Of a stretch of 64,000 bases of DNA, positions 45,083 to 55,534 are shown piece by piece. The DNA is taken from NCBI GenBank assembly GCA_951812925.1, contig OX638369.1:60092228-60156227 (forward strand), given 5' to 3'. The DNA is from Calliopum simillimum (taxonomy: Eukaryota > Arthropoda > Insecta > Diptera > Lauxaniidae). The position numbers and the translations under genes are program-made. Positions within the stretch are counted from its first letter, which is position 1. Every line of letters starts with the position of its first letter. Under the pieces are notes generated by a model. The model had not been told where the DNA came from and made no database searches. It worked only from the letters and a program-made list of their open reading frames with translations.

Positions 45083-47874
45083 CACTCAAAAAAATTTGTA
45101 GGTAAAGTAACAGTCAAAATTTACAGTCAATTTTGAATTTTACAGTTGTAGTAAATTTTTACTGTAAACTAAGTAATTTTTCTATGAAAATACATTTTTG
45201 ACTGTAATTCGACAGTTATTTTTATTTCTACAGTGAAGGTCAGTAAAAGACATTTCGCAGTTAAATTTTACAGTCATTTCTAGAGACAAAAAATGACGGA
45301 AATTTACGGTTTTTAACAGTCAAAGACTATTATATTCAGGTCAAAATCAGTCACATATCTAACACGTCGCCAAAAAAAGTGTTGTTGTAATTGTTGTCTG
45401 TTCTGGAATTGTTGTTGTTAAAAGTCCCTAAATTCAAGAAAATTGATTTGGTTCATTTTTGTTTTTTTCTATAGAAATTTATGAGTGATGCAATTTCAGA
45501 TACATGTTGCATTTCAAATGAAAGGAAATATACTGGGCTTCTTAATTTAGTTATAAAAATTATAGGTTAATAATACATTTAATAATAATATTACATTTTT
45601 TGGGAAAAAATAGGGTGAATTTTTGAAAAATTGTCATATCTCGAAATCGATCACTGATTATAGGCTGTGATCATCTCACTTTTCTCGAAATTTGCAGTTG
45701 GGTTCTCAGATTTTTATAAAAATTCACAGAGAGGTTCCAAGTGCATGGAGACCTCTCATTATTATTTTTGCGAAAAAAAATTTTTTCCCTAGATATGGGC
45801 ATTGAAGTTCAGAGTGTCCAAGTGGTGTTTTTGCGAAAAATCGATGCAATTTTTTTTTCTAAGTCCCGCCATTTTGTCAAAAATAAATTTTTTTAATTTT
45901 TGTTTTCGGATTCTTATAGCATTTTAAACGTTATTTTAATTTCCATTTTTAAATTTGAAAAATTTTGAAAATTTACAAAATGGCAGCCATTTTTTGAAAA
46001 ATTTTAAAAGTTTACTATCCCAAAATAATATTTTTTTTATTATTTTTTTACAGAAAGGTGAATAAAATACAAACATTTTGTAGAAGATTGGTTTTGCGCG
46101 AAACGGTTGTAAGAGCCACAGGAATTTTTTTTCTAAAAAGTCACGTGACAATTTTTTTAACTTTGTTTTGTGTTTTGATTTACACCCACTAGGTGGCCAA
46201 AAAAAAATTTCAAAGTAGAAGAATATAACTTCCATTACTTAGAAAATACAAGGTATACAAAGAAACCCAAGATTTCTCATACAAATCATAAGAATATTGA
46301 CGAAATGAGGGCCATGTTTTGAAAAATCTAAAAAAATTAATTTTACAAAATATTTTTTTTTTTTTTTTTTTTTACTTAAATCTTTTTAAAAATGAATGTT
46401 TTTCAACCACCTTTCAAAAGATTAGCGTAAAATAAAATTTTAAGAAAAAAAATTTTTTTTCGGAAAATTGATTTTTAAGATTTTTCAAAATATAGCCGTC
46501 ATTTCGTCAATACTTATTTTTAAGATTAATATAGGAAATATTGTTTTTTTTTTGTATACCTTGTATTTTCTAAGCAATGGAAGTTATATTCTTCTGCTTT
46601 GAATTTGTTTTTTTTTTTTTTTGGACACCTAGTGGGTGTAAATCAAAACACAAAACAAAGTTAAAAAAATTGTCACGTGACTTTTTAGAAAAAAAAAGTC
46701 CTGTGGCTCTCACAACCGTTTCGCGCAAAACCAATCTTCTACAAAATGTTTGTATTTTATTCACCTTTCTGTAAAAAAAAAAAATAAAAAAATAAAAAAA
46801 TATTATTTTGAGATAATCAACTTTTAAGATTTTTCAAAAATGGCCGCCATTTTGTAAATTTTAAAAATTTTCCAAATTTAAAAATGGAAATTAAAACAAC
46901 GTTTAAAATGCTATAAGGATCCAAAAACAAAAATTAAAAAAATTTATTTTTGACAAAATGGCGGGACTTAGAAAAAAAATTGCATCGATTTTTCGCGAAA
47001 ACACCACTTGAAGTTCAATGCCCATAACTTGCAAAAAAATTTTTTTTCCCAAAACTAATAATAAGAGGTCTCCATGCTTAGCACTTATAACATCTCTGTG
47101 AATTTTTATAAAAATCTGAGAACCCAACTGCAAATTTCGAGAAAAGTGAGATGAGCCTATAGTTTAATTATACAATTTTTGGGAAAAAACGGTTTTTGGG
47201 AAAAAATGATTTTTTGGGAAAAAAATGGGGTGAATTTTTGAAAAATTGTCAAATCTCGAAATCTATCACTCAAATTGAAAAATTTTTTACGGCAATTCTA
47301 TAGCCCGGTAAAATACCTTTCATATGACATCAATATTTTTAAAATTCATACAGGAGTTCCCAACTTATACCGATTTTTACTAAAGATATATCCCGACCTT
47401 TCGATGGATATATCTCCGAAAGTAGGTTCGACCAGAACTTTTTGTTGTTGTTGTTGTAATTAATTCCCAGAGCCCTATTTGGGCAAACAAAAATAAAACA
47501 ACAACAACAGTCGCTAAAGTAAAATTGTTCCATTTAAATACAAACTACACAAACTATTTTCAATAAATTTTTGTAAAATGTAAGCTACACTAGATGAATA
47601 AATCAATAAAAAAAATAATAAAAAAAATTCGTTATTGAATTTTGACTATAAAACTATTAAAATAACTATGAATCACAGTTAATCTAGAAAAAACAGTAAT
47701 TGAATTTTTGACAGTAAAACCGTTTAAATAACTGTGAATTACAGTTAATTGATAAAAAAACAGTTTTTGTCATTTTTGACTGTCGGTTGCAATAAATTGT
47801 AAAAGACAGTAAAAAAAAAATAGTCTACAATGACTGTTAAATTTGTTGTTTTTACCGTCATATTTTTTTGAGTA
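45083..47874. mobile_element. TA-inserting element, CACTCAAAAAAAT ends, copy A
   Basis: CACTCAAAAAAAT (45083) and its inverse (ending GAGTA, 47874) are flanked by TA. Beyond the first 13 bases the two ends differ, but each about 250-bp end holds roughly nine ACAGT/ACTGT motifs in both orientations. The interior shares 'agatatatcccga' sequence with the Merlin-type relic at 13028 and contains a 1.5-kb palindrome. No transposase is seen. Copy B is at 58503-62021. Confidence 0.65.
45659..47161. repeat. 1.5-kb palindrome inside copy A
   Basis: The arms 45659-46255 and 46553-47161 are inverted copies of about 600 bp with small indels (for example 'ctcgaaatttgcagttgggt', 'ccgccattttgtcaaaaata', 'ttggttttgcgcgaaacggt'). 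Pairing continues into the centre (46295 against 46505, 'attgacgaaatgagg'). The frames at 45936-46235 and 46570-46774 are mirror images of each other and are spurious. Confidence 0.8.
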
Positions 47875-47875
47875 T

Positions 47876-48110
47876 ACAATTTTAAAGCCTAAGTAGCTCT
47901 TCATAAGCAAAAAAAGCCAGCGTAGCCTACATCCTCATTAATATTGAGCTCAGTATTGCCACGCCCACAAAGATTCGGACTTTTGAAATAGCATCATAAT
48001 CATGGACGAGTCTAAATTTAACATACATATTTGAACCTGATGACATGGCATACGTATGGCAGAAACGTAATACTGAACTGAATCGCAAAAGCAAGTTGAC
48101 TTCTTTGGAT
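47876..48110 (+). pseudogene. Tc1 transposase fragment, start of catalytic domain
   Basis: After a stretch resembling ISKK…HAHKDSDF, the + strand reads MDESKFNI, then in the next frame EPDDMAYVWQKRNTELN. This matches the Tc1 block SDESKFN…DG..YVWRK, in which the first D is catalytic. It then breaks off at an inversion junction. Confidence 0.55.
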
Positions 48111-48470
48111 TTTTTTTACATGGGCTTTGAAGCTGTGGTCTCGGGACACGCAGCCGCCAGTTATGGCACTGTACGAGTTACTTAGCTCTCGATGTATGTC
48201 CCTGAGCCGATAATGTGGGTTGGTATTAATTTTGTGGACAATATCGTCAGCGTGACTTAAAATGTTGTTTGACGCACTTTTATCCTTATTTTGGACCCGA
48301 TTTGCATGAATGAAGCTTTCAATTGTACTATGCAATGTAGACGGGATTCAAACTAATATATTGAGCTGCTTTTTGTAGGGATTGGCCCCTCTTAAAATGA
48401 CTTATCACCGATTTTCTCTACTGGACGACCCATTTTACAATCACATAACAAGATCAATCTAAAAATTGGC
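48110..48470 (-). pseudogene. Tc1 transposase N-terminal DNA-binding fragment
   Basis: The minus strand reads MGRPVEKIGDK, then STIESFIHANRVQNKDKSAS, DDIVHKINTNPHYRLRDIHR and VSRDHSFKAHVKKIQRSQLAF. The order (MGR…, ST...FI.R....K, INTNP..RLRDI, then KK and LAFA) is the bipartite helix-turn-helix region of Tc1 transposases. There are frameshifts and a stop in the middle. Confidence 0.55.
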
Positions 48471-48779
48471 TGCATCTGGTTGCAAATACCACACAGAGAA
48501 CATAGAAAAATGAATTCCCGTTAAATAAAGCGAAAATAAGCATCAGCACGAAATAAGCTGTGACCTAAATTTCTCCTACTCAGTTGGTTTTTTCCGCCTT
48601 GAGCGTTTTTGAATAAATTTTCGTGGATTTTCTTTTACTTATTATGAACAGTAGGCATGCTCGTCTTAGCCTGTGTTTGAAATTTAATTATAAATGTATT
48701 AGTTTTAAAGATACAGTGTTTTAAAGTTAAAAAATATGACTGCACGAAATAAGCTGTGAGCCACTGTAGATCGGGTATG

Positions 48780-49149
48780 CTTTAGCAAAAAAAGTCTAAG
48801 AGAACCACTTGGATGTACATTAGACCGTATCACCTTACAGGCAAAAAAAGAGTCCACCGAATACCGTTGACCATACGTAGATGTCTCCCATTAACATTTT
48901 TCATCATATCTTTGACATTTACAGCCCGATATTAAAGTATGATACCAATATTTACGTAGTAAGGAGATCTCCAGAGGTCATTGACATCAAGTGCCCCGTT
49001 CAAGTACTTTCTCACCAGATCTCAGTTCCTACCACCCTAATGTGTCATTTAGAATATTAAAGCTCACAAAATATCATTAAACTTTTCCTTAGGAACTATT
49101 ACTATTACTCCATTAGAAATATTTAAGAATAGTTTTTTTTTATCAAAAA
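48780..49149. other. Spacer with no gene seen
   Basis: This is less AT-rich than its surroundings, but I recognise no frame, repeat end or RNA. It may be old unique sequence between transposons. Confidence 0.4.
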
Positions 49150-49546
49150 CTAGCCTTCCCTGCCCGCTTCGCTGGGCATGTTTGTTTTGTTTTTTCATTC
49201 CCAATAGCTTATAAGATATAGATAAAAGCGTTCATTTATACCACTGTATTATGGAAAAGTTAATTTCATTTTAAACCATCTCAAACTATCGTCCACTATC
49301 GATAGTTTGCGAGCTCTACCAAGTTCTGCCCTCCCCTATTTTTTATCTTTCTGACTTAGTATAAAAATAAATCCATGGGAATGATTTTTTTAAAATTTGA
49401 TTTGTTTTTAATTTATTTTGTAATTTATAAATGTTTTCTTTTAATGATTTAAATTTTTTGTTCATTTTTTTTAATTTGTTACTAAGGAGTTCATTCTGTA
49501 AAAAAAAAAAAATACCTGCGCCTCGCTGAACATTACCGTGCGTTAA

Positions 49547-50463
49547 CCCTTTCAGGACCGTAAGGATTTGGGAGCCTATGCAACCATGTTAGCTATTTAT
49601 AATGGTCTATTGGGCGTCCACAAAACATATTTTAAAATAAAAATTCAAAAAATTTTAACGGTTTTTCTGGAATTTTCTGGGACATATGTGTCCTTATGGT
49701 CGTTAAGGGAGACTTTTTCCCCATACATTTTTATATGGGGAAAATATGCCCTTATTTCAAAGGGTGATAACTCGGAAAGTAAGGGTCCAATTGAAAAAAT
49801 TAAAAGGTATGGTTTGATAAGTAAAATTAGGGCTGTTTGATGCCATCAAAAGAATTGAAATAAACCATCTCCTGGAACTACAGTGCAAGATTGATAACAA
49901 CGCTTTCTCAGCTTCAAGCACGGATATCTCAAAATCCTGAAGTATATGAGCAATTCTGGCCTCAGATTTGAATTTAGTGTCAAAAAGTACGTTACAGTAC
50001 ATATGTCTACTAACGGGTTCATTAAATTTTTTTATTTTGATTGCCTGTGAAATTGGTAAAATTGTAGTACAAAAGTCTCCCTTTGCGACCATAGGGACAC
50101 CGGTGTCCCATTTTGAATTTTATGATTTATTAACATACTAAACTTAAATAATGGTTCAATTAATGTATAAAACAACAATTTATTTACATATCAACAATTA
50201 TTTCACACTATAATATGATTAAAAATAATTAAACACCTATAAATTCTGCTGTAAAGTATAGCAATAGTTCACCACACAAACAGTCACATTCGAATGATCA
50301 TACAAAAATAACGGTGCTTCTGATGGTGGTGCCAGATTTAATATGAATGAAGGAAGCGTTTAGGAACTGATGAATGTCAAAATTACATATATCGGTTTCT
50401 TACTTTTTTAAATATAATTTATTTTTGTCTTGGGACACATATGTCCCTATGGTCCTGAAAGGG
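49547..50463. mobile_element. TTAA-inserted element, piggyBac-like (917 bp)
   Basis: CCCTTTCAGGACC at both ends (inverted) with TTAA duplicated at 49543-49546 and 50464-50467. TTAA with a CCC start fits piggyBac-type elements, though Kolobok also uses TTAA. The inner arms contain 'gacatatgtgtccttatggt' and its inverse form. No transposase is encoded. It splits the Helitron coding region. Confidence 0.75.
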
Positions 50464-50467
50464 TTAA

Positions 50468-51430
50468 ATTCTTTGCCAACTATAACGATCGCCACTTCGT
50501 CAATTGTTGGTGCATTGTATCGTCTTTCGTGTTGTCCGACAGGTGTTTTATCTGCTCTTATTATAACTCTGTACTCATCTGCTGGCATTTGGTCAAGGGC
50601 CGTTCTAAACAATTGAATCAATTCGATCGAATTAAGTTTGTCTCGTCTAGTGGCCGTATTGTATCGACAACGTTGATCTATTTGTTCATCTGTGTTTCCC
50701 ATGAAATAAATTTGAAGAAATTTATGGTCCGTATCTGGCAATGGTAGTAATGATCCAGCATGATGATATATTTGACCTTGTACTTTGAATGTTGGCATAT
50801 AGTTGTCGCGCACGATATTCGTTGCATCGAATGATGTCATTTGGAAACATGAATTGTACTTGCGTATATTCGTTAAAAAATGTTTTGATTCGCTCGTGTC
50901 GCCTGATACCAACTTTGATAATGGTGCATAGTTCATCCATTTTTCCAATAACCACACTTGGATGAATGCTGTAATTATAGTTAGCATTGTAATGGAATGC
51001 ACTGCGATATACATAAGTCAGCGTGAGTGGTTCATCTGGCTCGAGCAGTGTACATTCGGATGGTAAGCAGTCTGGATTCGCGTTGCACGTTTGTTTCCGA
51101 TGAACGGGCTTGAGCATGAAGTTCTCTGTCGGTTTCCAATCTTGCATCTCGTTGCTCGTTTGTTTCGGATGAACGGGCTCGGGCATGAACTTCACGGTTG
51201 GATTCCAATCTTGCATTTTGTTGCTCGTTTGTTTCCGATAAACGGGCTCGAGCATGAAACTCTCGGTCGGTTTCTAATCTTGCATTTCGTTGCTCGTTAG
51301 TTTCCAATAAACGCGCTTGAGCATGAAGCTCTCGGTCGGATTCCAATCTCGCTTCTCGTTGTTCGTTTGTTTCTGAGTTTCGTTTTGCTTGAGACGTTGA
51401 ACGACCGAGCTGTCGTTTTTTGGGAGGCAT
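50468..51430 (-). pseudogene. Helitron Rep/helicase N-terminal region, decayed
   Basis: It begins MPPKKRQLGRSTSQAKRNSE at 51430, followed by five imperfect copies of a 23-residue unit (ETNEQR.ARLE.DRE.HA.AR). In a second frame come EPDEPLTLTYVYRSAFHYN and HPSVVIGKMDELC. In a third come LVSGDTSESKHFLTNIRKYN, FKVQGQIYHHAGSLLPLPD, FLQIYFMGNTDEQIDQRC and ADEYRVIIRADKTPVGQHER. These blocks are the N-terminal region found just before the Rep domain in insect Helitrons. Two frameshifts and truncation by the TTAA element at VGKEFN make it inactive. Confidence 0.75.
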
Positions 51431-51744
51431 AACTGCACAGAAATTGTGTTGAAATGTTTTGATAATAAATTTAAATATGTTGATAAAATGGCATTGAAAA
51501 TTAATTTAAATTTTTTGAGAGTTGATCACCAATCAAAATTTCGAATGAATTCAAAAAAGCTACTCTCTTACTCTTGATTATGTTCACAAATTCACTGAGA
51601 GTAATGTAAAAAATAAGCGTTTGGAAGATTACGAAACCAATGTTGATTCCTTTTACCATGAAATGCATGGAAAAGGGGCATGTTCCGCCTATTTTGTTAT
51701 TGAAAGAAAGTTAATTTCGTTTCAAACCATCTTAAAAATTCCGA

Positions 51745-52320
51745 ATCCATCAATTAAGGCTTGTTGATAGTTCGCCACAGATGTTTTGCCTTTAATATGC
51801 CTAGATATTCTTCGTTTTGGCTATGAAGCCTTCGGGTGACCTTCGGCAACCTTTGAGTGTCACGGGAAACTGTTAATTAAAATTTTTTTAAAGACTTTTT
51901 CCCTCTCGAATACTTCGATATTCTTCGTTTTGACTGTAAAACCTTCGGGTAACCTTCAAGAACCTTCGGGTGTCAGAGAAAAATATCAGTTAAGGATTGT
52001 TGGTAGTGTGCCACAGTTGTTTTCTCTCTAGAATATCCAGATATTCTTCGTTTTGACTATGAAGCCTTCGGGTGATCTTCGGAAACCTTCATGTATAGCC
52101 TAAGCTATGCAATTTAATTTAAGGATGATTTGGTGTAAATTTCAGGTGAATTGATTGAGCAGTCTCTGAGAAAAAGCAATTTAACAAATTTTTGTATGAG
52201 GGCCACCCTTAATATGCACCCTAATGTTTCAACGCAATCAGATGAACGGTCTCTGAGAAAATGCGATTTAAAACAAATTTTTATATGAGGGCCACCCTCA
52301 ATATCCACCCTAACGGAATA
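51745..52320. repeat. Tandem repeats in the Helitron 5' region
   Basis: Three units of about 130 bp contain 'gatattcttcgttttg', 'gaagccttcgggtgacctt' and 'gttgatagttcgccacag'. Two further units contain 'tatgagggccaccctcaata'. Two units of the first type also occur at 63475-63720, outside this Helitron. Confidence 0.65.
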
Positions 52321-52924
52321 AATAGTATCCTATGTCCGTTTCCTGGCTCTGAGCTACCTCCTCACCAATTTTCAGCCATATCGGTAAAGCCGTTATTGAG
52401 TTATAAATAGTGTAACTAACACGACTTTCTTTTATATATATAGATAAAATGATCTCTAATTATAATCGAATGATAGCTATAATTACACCGGTACTACTCT
52501 CTTACACCTCACCCCACGTGTTTTAAATAAAAAGTTCTTGCACCCAAAATGTTTTTTTCGGAAAATGTTTGGAATGACTCTAGGATAAAACCTATATATA
52601 GCCCTATAGTTTGCCTAAAACGGATACAAAAAATTAGTATGCAGAAAATTTTCTGCTTGTCCGTAAATTAAAAAACCGTAAACCGAAAACCATATCTAAT
52701 ATCGTTTATGAGATATTGCATTTTGACTTAATTTTTGGGCTTTCTATTAAAAAATTTAATTTTTGCGTACAAAACAAATAATGATCAATATATAGAAACA
52801 AAGATAGTTCTAATGTATTTTTTGATGCTGAATCCGAATCTGGTCATGAAATTGCTCTATCACTTCTGAATTTTGAGATATTCTAACCTGAAATTTTGGC
52901 AAGTAAGGTTTTTTAACCAATTTT

Positions 52925-53420
52925 GAGATTATATGACAGGACCAGGTAATTGTTCATCATAAAACTCAATAAGGTTTTAAAAAGCACTTCTCTTTTTCTG
53001 CAAAACTCACTTTGATTTATATCGATATCTTGATTTTTCTCCGAAATATCGTAACCTAAAAAAAGTTCAAAAAATGCACGAAAGACGCCATTGGCAACAT
53101 TGGTTGATCTAAATAAAAAGTTGTTAAAAATGATTATGGTGACAATAATTACTTTTTACAAAAGCATTCTCCATTCTTAAACATCATAATCATTTTTAAC
53201 AACTTTTTATATAAATCAACCAATGTTGGTAATGGCGTATTTCGTGCATTTTTGGAACTATTTCAAGTTAGGATATTTCAGAGAAAAATAAAGGTATCCA
53301 TATAAAGTGAGTTTTGAAGAATAAGAATAGAACTTTTAAAAACCCTATCGAGTATTGTGACGAACAATTTCCTGGTTTTGTTATATAACCTCAAAAGTGG
53401 TGAAAAAACGGTACATATCA
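52925..53420. repeat. Long palindrome
   Basis: Inverted arms centred near 53150 contain 'ttgttaaaaatgattatg', 'ccaatgttggtaatggcg' and 'gaaatatcgtaacctaaa' with their partners. It belongs to the same family as the 42.4-kb palindrome and the 37.5-kb element. Confidence 0.65.
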
Positions 53421-53437
53421 AAATTTCACTATTTTTA

Positions 53438-53620
53438 TACCCTACACCCAGGGCATATTCACTTTGTCCTTCCGTTTGTAACGCAGAGAAGGAGGCGTGG
53501 CAGATATAGAAAAGTACATATATTCTTGATCAGCGTAACCTCCTGAGTCGATATAGCCATGTCCGTCTGTCTGGCTGGGTGGCTGAGTGGCTGGCTGGCT
53601 GGCTGTGTGTTGAAATACAC
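53438..53620 (+). repeat. Dispersed fly repeat with a GGCT microsatellite
   Basis: 'ataccctacacccagggcat', 'tcttgatcagcgtaacctcc' and 'gtcgatatagccatgtccgt' form a phrase very common in fly genomes. It ends in a short ggct/ggctg tract at about 53574-53603. Confidence 0.6.
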
Positions 53621-53742
53621 TTTTTGGGAAAACTGAGCTAGGTAATTCAATGAAATTTAGCCTCTGTCGTCAAAGTTAGCTCGGGGGATTGAAAATGAGC
53701 AAAATTGGTCAACAGACATGCCTATCGCCCATACAAAAAATA

Positions 53743-55004
53743 AAGTGCGTTTCAGGGCTATAAGGTCAGTAAATTATTTTCAATATTTTCTAAACTAATG
53801 ATATTCTAATGTTACAATGTTCTAATACTTTGTTGTACTCACTGTAAATAACAAGCATAACTACAAAAATAATGGTTTTGCATAACGGTAAAACCGCTAT
53901 CGTTTGCGTAATTTGGTGACTTGTTTGTTAGTTTGAGCAGTTTGAGAGGTTAGGAGGCAAAAGGAAGCTGAGTAGATCTGCAGAAGACCTGGTAAAAAGA
54001 AAGGCCAGTAACACATCGGTGTCATTAAAAGAGCTGCAATCTGTAGTACATAATGAAGTCTCACGTACCACCATCTGGAGAACGCTGAAACGCTCTGGAA
54101 ACATTGTTGACAGAAACTGGAATCAGGTATGATAAATTTGAAAAGTTAAATTTTATGTTACTGTTGTTAAAAAACTGTTGTCAGGTCATTTTTTCTGATG
54201 AGAAAAAATGGAACCTGGATGGACCAGACGGGTATTGTGGATACTGGCACGATACGCGAAAGGAGCCTATCACTTTTGCAAAACGAAATTTTGGTGGAGG
54301 CAACGTGATGACCTGGGAAGCGTTCTGCAGTGAGGGAACATTGGATATCCAGTTCGGTTCATCTCGGATGAAGAGTGCAGATTATATTCGTGTCCTAGAG
54401 AGCGCACTGCAACCATTTTTGACAGAACATAACAGCATTCCATGGACATTTCAGCAAGATAATGCCAGGATTCATAGCAGCCGTGAAACAATGAGCTGGT
54501 TTTTTTCTAAAAATGTCAATGTTATGAAATGGCCAGCGTGTTCTCCAGACTTAAACCCGATTGAGAACTTGTGGGGTCCTATCACAGAGGATTTACAAAA
54601 ACAACAGGCAATTTGAGACATTGGCGCAGCTCATTTCTGCCATAAAAGATGAATGGACCAAAATAGAGCCACGTTTGCTGACAAATTTGATTTGTAGCAT
54701 AAACCGTAGAATCAATGAGGTGCTCGAGAAGAGAGGAGATGTTATTTAAACAAAAATATGAAGATTTGTTGATAAATTTTTAAGTTTTTGAAATAAATGA
54801 ATTTGACCTTATAAACATGAAACAAGCACAATATGTTTTGGAAGAGATAACGGTTTTACCGTTTTGCAAAACCATTATTTTTGTTGCTATGCTTGTTATT
54901 TACAGTGAGTACAACATAATATTAGAACATTGTAACATTAGAATATCATTAGTTTAGAAAATATTGAAAATAATTTACTGACCTTATAGCCTTGAAACGC
55001 ACCT
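53743..55004 (+). mobile_element. Tc3-like Tc1-family transposon (1262 bp)
   Basis: Inverted termini of about 165 bp start AAGTGCGTTTCA / AGGTGCGTTTCA, with TA on both sides (53741-53742, 55005-55006). The host is a copy of the 19.7-kb repeat: the sequence at 20035-20085 and, inverted, 56700-56770 runs through the site without interruption. One transposase gene fills the interior, with two frameshifts. Confidence 0.85.
53950..54749 (+). pseudogene. Tc3-like transposase with two frameshifts
   Basis: The first segment (to about 54120) has a helix-turn-helix, KELQSVVHNEVSRTTIWRTL. The second (54104-54616) has VIFSDEKKWNLDGPDG, TFAKRNFGGGNVMTWEAFCS, WTFQQDNARIHSSRET and KWPACSPDLNPIENLWG. The third (to 54749) has QFETLAQLISAIKDEW and the C-terminal end. 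All three catalytic acids are visible (FSDE, QQDN, PIEN), and 34 residues separate the second Asp from the Glu, so it is DD34E. Only the frameshifts near 54110 and 54600 break it, so this is a fairly young copy. Confidence 0.85.
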
Positions 55005-55006
55005 TA

Positions 55007-55330
55007 TATTCAAAATGCAACTTTAGGAGTACTTTTCAGGACAATGCAACCGACGTACACATAAATGCTATGAATTGTTAGCGCAAGGTCTGAAAATAAT
55101 AAACTGAACGAATTCGGACAAGAGGTCGTGGCACCTCCCATATGAGCAAAAGCTTCAAAACGCTATACTGAAAGCGTTTTTTGAAATAACCGAACTAAAT
55201 TTTACTCAGACTCTGAGCAAAAGCTGGATGAAGTCGGACAAGAGGGCGTGGCACCTCCCATGTGAGCAAAATTTTAAAAATACTGCAGTGAAGAATATTT
55301 AATGTTTGGCCAGGCCAAAGGTTACACCTT
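55007..55330 (+). repeat. Right part of a 125-bp-unit repeat
   Basis: This continues the host repeat interrupted by the Tc3-like element and carries 'gtggcacctcccatatgagc' and 'gtggcacctcccatgtgagc'. It ends with 'tactgcagtgaagaatattt', a decayed version of the 19.7-kb element's end. Confidence 0.6.
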
Positions 55331-55534
55331 TACTAGTTTAATTTTCGGACAGGCAGAAAATTTTCTGGATACTAATGTTTTGTATCCGTTTTAGGTAAAC
55401 TTTTTTTTTGGTTTTAGTACAGAGCCCCACTATGAAAAAAGGGCTAAAGATGGTTTATCCTAGAGTCATTCTACACATTTTCCCGAAAAAACATTTTGGG
55501 TGCAAGCACTTTTCATTTAAAACACGTGGGGTGA

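Larger units (their letters stand above)
44894..48766. mobile_element. Rearranged Tc1-type relic, interrupted
   Basis: The right end is the inverse of CAGTGGCTCACAGC with TA after it (48767-48768), the same terminus as 28596. The DNA-binding half occurs twice: + at 44894-45080 and - at 48110-48470. The start of the catalytic domain lies + at 47876-48110. A TA-inserting element occupies 45083-47874. No left terminus is visible because a hAT element and truncation lie there. Confidence 0.6.
49150..52444 (-). mobile_element. Helitron with both termini
   Basis: On the minus strand the 5' end is TCTATATATATAAAAG at 52444, preceded by A. The 3' end is CTAG at 49150-49153, preceded by the hairpin GCCCAGCGAAGCGGGC and followed by T. 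A TC start, CTAG end, 3' hairpin, insertion between A and T, and no inverted termini are all Helitron features. It carries a decayed Rep/helicase N-terminal region (50468-51430), a repeat-rich 5' region (51745-52320) and a TTAA element at 49547-50463. The helicase domain is gone. Confidence 0.8.
52509..55534. mobile_element. Composite element, CACCCCACGTGTTTT ends
   Basis: TCACCCCACGTGTTTTAAAT at 52509 and its inverse at 55534 bound inverted arms of about 200 bp that include 'gcacccaaaatg', 'tcctagagtcatt' and 'cagaaaattttct'. Between them lie a palindrome (52925-53420), a 125-bp-type repeat and a Tc3-like transposon. No target duplication is clear. Confidence 0.6.

Noticed and set aside
45936..46774. 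Two similar lysine/phenylalanine-rich frames
   Set aside because: They are mirror images produced by the 1.5-kb palindrome.
51091..51300. Plus-strand frame with repeated FPMNGLEHE-type units
   Set aside because: It is antisense to the 23-residue repeats of the Helitron protein.
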